From assembly GCA_017548125.1 (NCBI GenBank), contig JAFYNK010000033.1:1-44902 (forward strand): a DNA stretch of 44,902 bases, in the 5' to 3' direction. Positions 16,951 through 25,600 of the stretch are shown piece after piece. The stretch comes from Bacteroidales bacterium (lineage in GTDB: Bacteria > Bacteroidota > Bacteroidia > Bacteroidales > F082). The position numbers and the translations under genes are program-made. Position 1 is the stretch's first letter, and each line of letters opens with the position of its first letter. The notes under the pieces are model-generated. The model saw nothing but the letters and a program-made list of their open reading frames with translations, was not told where the DNA came from and did no database searches.

Positions 16951-19221
16951 ATGAAAAAAGGTATCTTATTTTTACTCGTATCATTATTCTCATTAAATCT
17001 CATTCATGCTCAAAATGTCAATGCCATTGAGCCTGAACTTCAAGAAGTCTTAAATCAAAAGAACGATGAAATGATAAGTATTAATATCATTTTAAAATCG
17101 CAGATCCAAGAACAAGAGTTGAAACAGTTAGCCTCAAAAGCTAACGATAGAAAAACCAAAAGAGAAATCGTTGTCGCAAGATTGAAATCTTTTTCTAAAA
17201 ATTCACAATCTGATATTATGTCAATACTTGGCGCTGAAGAGAAAAACGGAGGCGTCAGTGATATAAGATGTCATTGGTTGGTAAATGCCGTCAGCTGTAA
17301 TGCGAGCCGCGAAGTGATATATTATTTGTCAAATCATAACGATGTTGCTGTCATCGCATATAATAAGATGAGCTATTTGTTGTGGGACGAAGAAATGAGA
17401 CCTGTTGAGTCGCCAAGAGGAATGACGCAGAACATCACACATGTCAAGGCCAACCAGGTATGGAATATGGGCTATACAGGCAAGGGCGTTTTGGTGGCAG
17501 TCATAGACACAGGCGTCAATTTTAACCATATAGATTTAGCTGACCATTTGTGGGATGGTGGAGAAGAATATCCAAATCACGGATATAATACAATAGAAAA
17601 CAGCCATGATGTGTCGGACGGTTTTGGTCATGGCACACACTGCGCAGGTACGATCTGTGGCGATGGAACTTCAGGAACGCAGACTGGCATTGCGCCTGAT
17701 GCGACATTGATGTGCGTTAAGGTCATCGACAATACTGGTTATGGAAGTGCGACAAGTATCAGCGCAGGTATGGAGTTTGCCATAGAACATGGCGCTGATG
17801 TCTTGAATATGTCGTTGGGAATACCATTTGCTTCGGCGGCGGTGCGAGAGATGCTTCGCAGCGCTTGTGAGAATGCATTGCAATGTGGAATTGCAGCGCC
17901 TACCTCTGTCGGTAACGACGGACAGCTGCAGATTTCTTTCCCTGTTCCTAACAACGTGCGTGTTCCAGGAGGCTGCCCTCCACCATGGATACACCCTGAC
18001 CAGGAAAGCAATGCTGGCGGTCTCTCTTGCTGCATCGCTACAGGAGCTGTTGACTATAACAATGTGAGAGCGTCATTCTCTTCATACGGACCGTTCACAT
18101 GGCAGGAGACAGCTTACGCCGATTATCCTTATAACCCAGGCATGGGTCTTATTCGTCCTGATATTAGCGCTCCTGGCGTCGGTGTCATCTCCGCTGACCC
18201 TAATAACCCTAATGGCCATGTCAGCATGGACGGCACTTCACAGGCAGCGCCTTGCGTGACAGGCGTGATAGCGCTTATGCTGGAAAAGAATCCAGAACTT
18301 ACACCAGCAGAGATAAGTATGACATTAGAGACTACAGCCGTAAAACTTGCTGACAACAAAAACAACTACACAGGCTCTGGATGCGTTGACGCGTTGGCGG
18401 CAATACAAAGCATAGAAGGCGGCGAGGTGGTTGAGCCTTGCGACGCTCCGACAAACATCAACGCTGCTGTTGAACAAGACGCGGAAGGCTTCGGTTATAT
18501 CTTCAAGACAACAGTGACATGGGACGAAGTCGTTAATGCTGTTTCTTACAATGTATATATCAATGGTGATTTGTATGAGACAGTGGCCGCAACATCGTGC
18601 GTTTACGGAACAGACGAAGAAGGAACATTGAATATTGCTGTTTCTACTAAATGTCAAGATGGCGAATCAGAATTGTCAGAAAGCATAAGCGTAGTGCTTG
18701 AAGAAGAAATTTTACCTTGTAACCCTCCTACCAATCTCAACGCTGCAATAGAGCAAGACGCTGCCGGCTTCAGCTATAACTTCAAAGTGACAATGAGCTG
18801 GGATGCTGTCAACAATGCAAGTCAATATGTCGTTTATCTCGATGGAAATATTTTAGATGTTACACCGTCCACTTCATATATCAAAGGATTTGACGAAGAA
18901 GGCACACATTCATTTGCCGTCGTCTCCATCTGTGTTGAAGGAGAGTTTGAGATGTCTGAAGCATTTGAATTTGAACTCATCGGCGAATCGATAGGAGAAT
19001 ATGAAAACAACTTTGAAATATACCCTAATCCAGTCGATGATGTCTTGTACATAAAATCAAACAAGAACATCGAAGAGATTAACATTTATAATATTGTTGG
19101 AATTAAAATGTCAACAGTCAACGGACAACAGACAACAGTTAATATTGACATGAGCGGATTCAACTCAGGAGTTTACTTTGTTGAAGTCGATGGAAAAACT
19201 TATAGAATAGTTAGGAATTGA
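16951..19221 (+). CDS. Secreted subtilisin-like (S8) protease with two Fn3-like domains and T9SS sorting domain
   Basis: A 756-residue paralogue of the upstream giant protease; the two share the same propeptide opening (residues about 21-150 here, VNAIEPELQEVLNQKNDE). Signal peptide ends near IHAQ (residue 21). The catalytic triad is D186 (VAVIDTG), H227 (GHGTHCAG) and S430 (DGTSQAAP); the oxyanion Asn is in SVGNDG. Both paralogues carry a CPxPWxHPDQ insertion in the S8 domain. Two tandem Fn3-like domains follow (about 490-585 and 590-685). The last about 75 residues are a T9SS type A-like domain (EIYPNPVDDVLYIKS, ending YRIVRN). The sorting domain contains a heptamer array encoding TVNGQQTTVN. 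Likely role: extracellular protein digestion, after autoprocessing of the propeptide. Confidence 0.94.
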   Translation: MKKGILFLLVSLFSLNLIHAQNVNAIEPELQEVLNQKNDEMISINIILKSQIQEQELKQLASKANDRKTKREIVVARLKSFSKNSQSDIMSILGAEEKNGGVSDIRCHWLVNAVSCNASREVIYYLSNHNDVAVIAYNKMSYLLWDEEMRPVESPRGMTQNITHVKANQVWNMGYTGKGVLVAVIDTGVNFNHIDLADHLWDGGEEYPNHGYNTIENSHDVSDGFGHGTHCAGTICGDGTSGTQTGIAPDATLMCVKVIDNTGYGSATSISAGMEFAIEHGADVLNMSLGIPFASAAVREMLRSACENALQCGIAAPTSVGNDGQLQISFPVPNNVRVPGGCPPPWIHPDQESNAGGLSCCIATGAVDYNNVRASFSSYGPFTWQETAYADYPYNPGMGLIRPDISAPGVGVISADPNNPNGHVSMDGTSQAAPCVTGVIALMLEKNPELTPAEISMTLETTAVKLADNKNNYTGSGCVDALAAIQSIEGGEVVEPCDAPTNINAAVEQDAEGFGYIFKTTVTWDEVVNAVSYNVYINGDLYETVAATSCVYGTDEEGTLNIAVSTKCQDGESELSESISVVLEEEILPCNPPTNLNAAIEQDAAGFSYNFKVTMSWDAVNNASQYVVYLDGNILDVTPSTSYIKGFDEEGTHSFAVVSICVEGEFEMSEAFEFELIGESIGEYENNFEIYPNPVDDVLYIKSNKNIEEINIYNIVGIKMSTVNGQQTTVNIDMSGFNSGVYFVEVDGKTYRIVRN
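19111..19140. repeat. In-frame heptamer array inside the T9SS sorting domain
   Basis: Four TCAACAG/ACAACAG-type heptamers, stop-free on the coding strand, encode STVNGQQTTV in the sorting domain of the subtilisin-like protease. Confidence 0.65.
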
Positions 19222-19225
19222 CTAA

Positions 19226-19330
19226 AGTCAACAAGTCAACAAGACTACAAGACTACAAGGCAAATGACTAATGGCTAATGACTAAAGTTTAAAGTTTAAG
19301 GTTCAGAGTTCAAAAGTTCAAAGCTCAATG
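19226..19330. repeat. Intergenic compound array that changes from period 8 to period 7
   Basis: It begins as octamers (AGTCAACA, AGACTACA, AGGCAAAT) and continues as heptamers (GACTAAT, GGCTAAT, GTTTAAA, GTTCAAA, GCTCAAT). The heptamers GACTAAT and GGCTAAT are reverse complements of the ATTAGTC/ATTAGCC word type used at 28561 and 34902. It fills most of the gap before leuS. Confidence 0.75.
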
Positions 19331-19426
19331 GTTTTCCCTCTGTTCTCTCTAAATTTTTTAAAACTTTGGGTTTCCGAGTTTCAAAAAAAAATTTTATTTT
19401 TGTAACTTTATCTAAACAATGTAGTT

Positions 19427-22400
19427 ATGGATTACAATTTTAATGAAGTAGAAAAGAAATGGCAAGAATATTGGCGCGACAATAATATCTATAAAGTTGA
19501 TATTGACAAGAATAAGCCAAAGTTTTATATCTTAGACATGTTTCCATATCCATCAGGAGCAGGTCTTCATGTGGGTCATCCTCTCGGATATATAGCATCC
19601 GACATATATGCTCGTTACAAACGTCTCAAAGGATTCAACGTCCTTCACCCAATGGGATATGACGCTTACGGTCTCCCAGCAGAGCAATATGCTATCCAGA
19701 CTGGCACTCACCCAGCAATAACAACAGAAAAGAACATCAATCGTTATCGTGAACAAATGGATAAGATTGGTTTCTGCTACGACTGGGACCGCGAGGTACG
19801 CACTAGCGACCCTAACTATTACAAATGGACTCAGTGGACTTTCATCCAGCTTTTCAATTCATATTATTGTAACCAAGCCAAGAAGGCTCTTCCTATAGCT
19901 GAACTCGTCAAGGTTTTCGAGCAGCAAGGCACAGAAGGCTTGAACGCAGCATGCAGCAAACCGCTCTCTTTCACCTCAGACGAATGGAAAGCTATGAGCG
20001 AGAAAGAACAACAGGAAATCTTGATGAACTACCGACTCGCTTATTTGGCAGACACAATGGTCAACTGGTGTCCTGAACTCGGAACAGTTCTCGCTAACGA
20101 CGAAGTGGCTGACGGTCTCTCAGTCCGCGGCGGCCATCCTGTCGTGCGCAAGACCATGAAACAATGGCTGCTCCGTATCACTGCTTACGCGGAACGTCTC
20201 CTCGAAGGCCTCGAGACAATAGACTGGAGCGAGTCAATAAAAGAAGTACAACGTAATTGGATCGGCAAGTCGATGGGCGCTTCATTGTTCTTCGACATCG
20301 CTGATAAAGACATCAATATAGAAGTGTTCACCACACGCGCCGACACTCTCTTCGGAGCTAGTTTCATGGTGTTGGCTCCTGAACACGAGATGATTAGCAG
20401 CCTCGTCACAGAAGAACAACGCGCTGCTGTCGAGGAATACGTCACATGGGCTAAGAACCGCTCAGAACGTGAACGTATGGCAGAAGTGAAGAAGGTTTCT
20501 GGCGTGTTCACAGGCGCTTACGGCATCAACCCATTCACAGGCGCTAAGATTCCTATCTGGGTAGCTGACTATGTACTCATGGGATACGGAACTGGTGCTA
20601 TCATGGCAGTTCCTGCTCACGACAGCCGCGACTTTGCATTCGCACGTCACTTCGAGCTTCCTATAATTCAAGTCGTTGCTAAACCTGGCGAAGAACCTTC
20701 AGACGCTTCTCAATGGACAGAGTCGTTCGACGCTAAAGAAGGCGTGATGGTCAACTCTGACTTCCTCAACGGTCTCTCAGTGAAAGAAGCTATCGCAACG
20801 ATGATTCAAAAGGTGGAAGAAAAAGGCATCGGTAAAGGCAAGACCAACTATCGTCTCCGCGACGCTATCTTCAGCCGTCAACGTTATTGGGGCGAGCCGT
20901 TCCCAATCTATTATAAAGACGGAATGCCTTACGCTATAGACGAAAGCAGACTCCCTCTCGAGCTGCCTCCAATCGATGCTTATAAGCCAACAGAGACAGG
21001 CGAGCCTCCATTGGCACGCGCTAAGAACTGGACAACAGAAGACGGTTGCCCTCTCGAAACTAACACAATGCCTGGCTTCGCTGGCTCAAGCGGTTATTAC
21101 CTCCGCTATATGGACCCTCAAAACAATAACGAATTTATCAGCAAAGAAGCTAACGACTATTGGCAACAAGTTGACTTATATATCGGCGGCGCTGAACATG
21201 GAACAGGTCACCTCATCTACAGCCGCTTCTGGAATAAATTCTTGTTCGACATCGGCGTGACTTGCAAAGACGAGCCATTCAAGAAGATGATAAACCAAGG
21301 TATGATACAAGGTCGTACAAGCTTCGTATATCGCGTCAACTTCGAGAAAATGGCTGAATATAAAGCTTGGGAAGTCATCAAAGATAACAAACTCGGCGTT
21401 AAGTTCGTGAAAGACTTTAAAGTAGGTCACCGTAAATTCGACTTCTTCTGCCAAGAAAAGAATATAATAATAGAAATAAAGAAAGTGTCATCACTCGAAA
21501 AGATAGCTGACGCTTACGAAAATATAGCAAGAGATTTAGGATGTAAGTTGTTGCTTATTCCTATCCGCCAAGTGCTTGTTGACGAAGACTTCGCTGTCGT
21601 TAAACAAAAGATTCAAGACCTCATCGATGGTAAAGACGTTCCAGCATTTGAAGATGTTGAGATGCTCGAAGCTCCACGTCTCTACGTCTCTAAGAACATC
21701 CCTGGAAGAGAGTTCTATGGCGACCCAATCCGCGTTGACATCAGCATGGTACATAACGACATCCTTGATACTGAAGAGTTCAAGCAATGGCGCGACGACC
21801 TTAAAGACTCTAAGTTTATCTACGAATATGATAAAGACGGCAATCCTATCTACGTCTGCGGCTGGGAAGTTGAAAAGATGTCTAAGTCAAAATTCAACGT
21901 TCAAAATCCTGACGATCTCGTGGCTAAATACGGCGCCGATACATTGAGACTTTATGAAATGTTCCTCGGACCTCTCGAACAATCAAAACCTTGGGACACT
22001 CAAGGCATCGAAGGCGTATATCGTTTCATCCGTAAGTTCTGGAGATTATACACCGACGAAAACAACGAGTTCTCTTTCAGCGACGAACCAGCAACAAAAG
22101 AAGAGTTGAAGTCATTGCATAAACTTATCAAGAAAGAAGAAGATGATATTGAACGTATCTCTTTCAACACCGTCGTTTCTGCTTTCATGATCTGCGTCAA
22201 TGAACTGACTGACCTCAAGTGCAACAAACGCGAAATTCTTGAACCTCTTGCTATCATGGTTTCTCCTTACGCACCTCACCTCGCTGAAGAGTTATGGCAT
22301 CAATTGGGTCATGACGATAGTGTAGTAATGCAGAAATTCCCTGAATTCGTCGAGAGCTACGTCGTTGAAAACAACTTCACTTATCCTGTTTCTGTCAACG

Positions 22401-22561
22401 GTAAAAAACGTTTCGACTTGGAATTGCCTATCACATTAAGTCCAGCAGAAATTGAAAAAATCGTTGTCGAAACTCCAGAAGCAGCTAAATGGATCGGCGA
22501 CAAGAGCATCAAGAAAGTCGTTGTCGTTCCTAAGAAAATTATCAATATCGTTATAGGATAA
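19427..22561 (+). CDS. leuS: Leucyl-tRNA synthetase with an inserted DUF559/PD-(D/E)XK-like domain
   Basis: Class I synthetase that charges tRNA-Leu. The HIGH motif is HVGH (residues 48-51) in [16 protein letters not shown], and KMSKS is at 817-821. The editing domain includes [22 protein letters not shown] and [19 protein letters not shown]. The length, 1044 residues, is about 100 more than I expect for Bacteroidetes LeuRS. The excess falls between [13 protein letters not shown] (end 636) and LYVSKN (about 748), where the leucine-specific insertion usually sits. The insert contains [17 protein letters not shown] then DFF (D672) and IIIEIKK (E683, K685), a D-x10-ExK arrangement like DUF559 and Vsr-type nuclease folds. 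Frame and codon use run through smoothly, so this is one polypeptide. A possible but weak -7 box (TAACTTTA, 19403) lies upstream. Confidence 0.95.
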   Translation: MDYNFNEVEKKWQEYWRDNNIYKVDIDKNKPKFYILDMFPYPSGAGLHVGHPLGYIASDIYARYKRLKGFNVLHPMGYDAYGLPAEQYAIQTGTHPAITTEKNINRYREQMDKIGFCYDWDREVRTSDPNYYKWTQWTFIQLFNSYYCNQAKKALPIAELVKVFEQQGTEGLNAACSKPLSFTSDEWKAMSEKEQQEILMNYRLAYLADTMVNWCPELGTVLANDEVADGLSVRGGHPVVRKTMKQWLLRITAYAERLLEGLETIDWSESIKEVQRNWIGKSMGASLFFDIADKDINIEVFTTRADTLFGASFMVLAPEHEMISSLVTEEQRAAVEEYVTWAKNRSERERMAEVKKVSGVFTGAYGINPFTGAKIPIWVADYVLMGYGTGAIMAVPAHDSRDFAFARHFELPIIQVVAKPGEEPSDASQWTESFDAKEGVMVNSDFLNGLSVKEAIATMIQKVEEKGIGKGKTNYRLRDAIFSRQRYWGEPFPIYYKDGMPYAIDESRLPLELPPIDAYKPTETGEPPLARAKNWTTEDGCPLETNTMPGFAGSSGYYLRYMDPQNNNEFISKEANDYWQQVDLYIGGAEHGTGHLIYSRFWNKFLFDIGVTCKDEPFKKMINQGMIQGRTSFVYRVNFEKMAEYKAWEVIKDNKLGVKFVKDFKVGHRKFDFFCQEKNIIIEIKKVSSLEKIADAYENIARDLGCKLLLIPIRQVLVDEDFAVVKQKIQDLIDGKDVPAFEDVEMLEAPRLYVSKNIPGREFYGDPIRVDISMVHNDILDTEEFKQWRDDLKDSKFIYEYDKDGNPIYVCGWEVEKMSKSKFNVQNPDDLVAKYGADTLRLYEMFLGPLEQSKPWDTQGIEGVYRFIRKFWRLYTDENNEFSFSDEPATKEELKSLHKLIKKEEDDIERISFNTVVSAFMICVNELTDLKCNKREILEPLAIMVSPYAPHLAEELWHQLGHDDSVVMQKFPEFVESYVVENNFTYPVSVNGKKRFDLELPITLSPAEIEKIVVETPEAAKWIGDKSIKKVVVVPKKIINIVIG

Positions 22562-22625
22562 CGCTCATAATAAATGAAAAATTGGTCTCATATTTGATAT
22601 TTTTTTTAAATAAAATTTATCAGAT

Positions 22626-25600
22626 ATGAAGGCCAATTTTTTATTGATATTATTGTCGTTGTCATTTTTCTTTAATCTTAACGCTCAATCTTATAACGAC
22701 TTATGGAATGATGTTAATGAAAATTTAGAAAACCGACTTCCTGAATCAGCGGAAACATTTCTTAATAAAATTGAACAAAAAGCCATAAGCGAGAACAACC
22801 AAAAAGAACTTCTGAAATCATATCTATATCGTTTTAAGATTTTTAATCAAAAAGACGAAAATCCGATAAAGACCTCAATACAATTCGCAGAGAAAAATAT
22901 CGACAGACTCCAAGAACCAGAAAAATCGATTTTTAACCTTGCAATAGCTTCTCTTTATGAGAATTACCTTAACGATAATTTCTTTAGAATAGACAGAATA
23001 CAGACAACTGACAACAGCAATGAGTTGGACATTGAATTCTGGGATAAAGCGACTTTTGAAAATGTCATCGAATCTTATCTTAATAAATCTTTAGAAAATG
23101 CAGAGTCATTGAAGAAAACTTCTGCGGAATCGTGTCAGGAAATACTTTCCATCAATGATTATAATGATGAAAAAATAGATTATATATACGAGCCAACTCT
23201 TTATGACTACGTCTCGCATTTTGTTATAAATTATTACAAATCATACGACAACATAAAAGAAAAAGCATTAAATATTTATCAGGAACTTATCAATTTCGAC
23301 AAGGAGAATAATTATACTGACGCTGCCTTATATAATAAGATTAATAAAATTGAATTGGAATATAATATTTCTGAAAATCTTAATGAATATTTAGAAAGTT
23401 TAGAAAATCTTAAAAACAATAACATCAATAATCCTTTGACCGCATTGGTGATGGCATTACAAGCAGAAGCAATGTATAATCGTCAAAAGTCAACGGACAA
23501 CGGACAACAGACGTTGGATGATGTGCTTGATATTTGCGATGAAGCAATGAGATTATTCCCAAACAGCATCGGCGCGAAACAATGTAATTCAATACGTTCT
23601 GAGATTTTAGAGAAAGAATTGTCCATCTCGATGCAGAATGTTAATGTGCCAAACAAAGCGATTCCATTAGCTCTTACATATAGAAATATCACAAATCCTC
23701 ATTATCGTATTTACAAAGTATATCAAAAAGAGTTGGAAGAACTTAAAGGCGATAGCGATGTGGAAATTGTCATGAGTCTGCTCGAAAAAAATTATATAAT
23801 TGAAAATCATATCGATATTCCTGAAGAGAAAGATTATAAAGAACATTCGTCACTCATCGCTTTGCCCGAATTGGAATCTGGATATTATTTCATATTATTT
23901 TCAAAAGATGATGTTTTCAACGCTAAAAAATATCCTGCGGTACATGCTTTTCAAGTCAGCGATTTAAGTTATGTAGTGACAAACCACAACGGCAATTCTG
24001 TTATACAAGTCCTTGATAGAGAAAACGGCAACCCGATTAAAGATGTTATGGTTGAAGCCTATGATAGTAAATATGATTATAAAGAAATGACATATATTAA
24101 CAATCATGTTTTCAGCAAGATAACTGATAAAAACGGTAGAATATCTATTCCTAACGACATCAATAAATCTATAAATATTAATCTGTATTACAAAAACGAC
24201 ACCTTGCTTTCTGAATCATATTCGATATTCCATTTTCCTCAAAAAAATGAAGACGAAAAAATGATAGAAAAGACATCCTTCTTTACCGACAGATTGATTT
24301 ATCGTCCAAGGCAAACTGTTTTCTTTAAAGGCATTATGACAAATGAAAATTCAAAAAAGAAAGAACTGCTCTTAGGTAAGGAGACGGAAGTCAGTTTTAT
24401 AGACAGCAATAGGGAAGTGATTGAAACAAAGACTTTTGTAACCAATGAATTTGGCTCTTTCGATGGAAGTTTTGTAATTCCTGATAATTTGTCTAACGGA
24501 AGTTTTATTATCAAGAACGAAAGTGGTTGCATATATATTAAAATTGAAGAATACAAACGTCCTACTTTTGAAATAACGTTTAATTCACCAGATAAGTTAT
24601 TCAAACTCAACGATAAAATAAATCTTACCGGTTCAGTAAAAGCATACGCAGGTTTCGGTCTCGATAACATCAATTATGATTATACTGTCGTAAGACGCGC
24701 TTCTTTCCCTTATCGTTTTTTGTGGTTCGACAACCAAAAACAGATTGCTTTCGGAGAAGGAACAACCGACGCAAATGGCAACTTCAATATCGAGTTCGAA
24801 TTGATTCCTGATAAAAAATTAAAAGACAGACTTCCTGTTTATGAATATCTTATAACAGTAAACGCCACCAACGCACAAGGCGAAACCCAGACCAAGACTT
24901 ACACCATAAACGCATCAGAAAATGATTTGATTCTCGATTTCGACAACGAATCCTCAAATATTGCTTATGATAATTTAGAATCAATAACGTTTTCCGTTAA
25001 AAATATTGAGAACATTCCAGTAAAGGCTAAAGTCATAAGAAAGATTTATCAGCTGAACAACAACAATCGTTTTATTGATAATGAATACAACTTCGACCGT
25101 AAGCTTTTATCCGATAATGAGTTAAAAGAATTATTCCCACATTTCGACTATTATTCATCCAACAGTCAACAGTCAAATATAAATGGCAATTTGATATATG
25201 AAGATGAGATTTTAGTCGATGGCAAGGCGAAGGTTTTTCCTGATGTTAAAAAACTTATAAAAGAAGGCAGATTTTATGTTGAGATAATTTCATTTGAAAA
25301 CGAGAATGAGAAAATCACAAAAGAAATTAACATAATAGATTTTAATAGCAAAAAGATACCATATAAAGAAATGTGTTTGTCATATACTGACAAGAATACG
25401 GCAAAAATAGGTGACAATGTTAATTTTTATTTAGGAAGTTCTGCCAATGATGTCAGTGTTTATGTCAATGTTTTGCATAATGATAAAGTTCGCTATTCTA
25501 AATGTGTAAAATTAAATGACGAGATTTTGAAGTTCCCTTATAAAATTAAAAAGGAAGACAGAGGCAGAATCACATTTGAAGCGTATTTTGTTAAATATAA

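Noticed and set aside
21335-21670. Intein or homing element in leuS
   Set aside because: There are no intein splice residues (no Cys/Ser start, no HN end) and no LAGLIDADG motif; the segment lies where LeuRS proteins normally vary.
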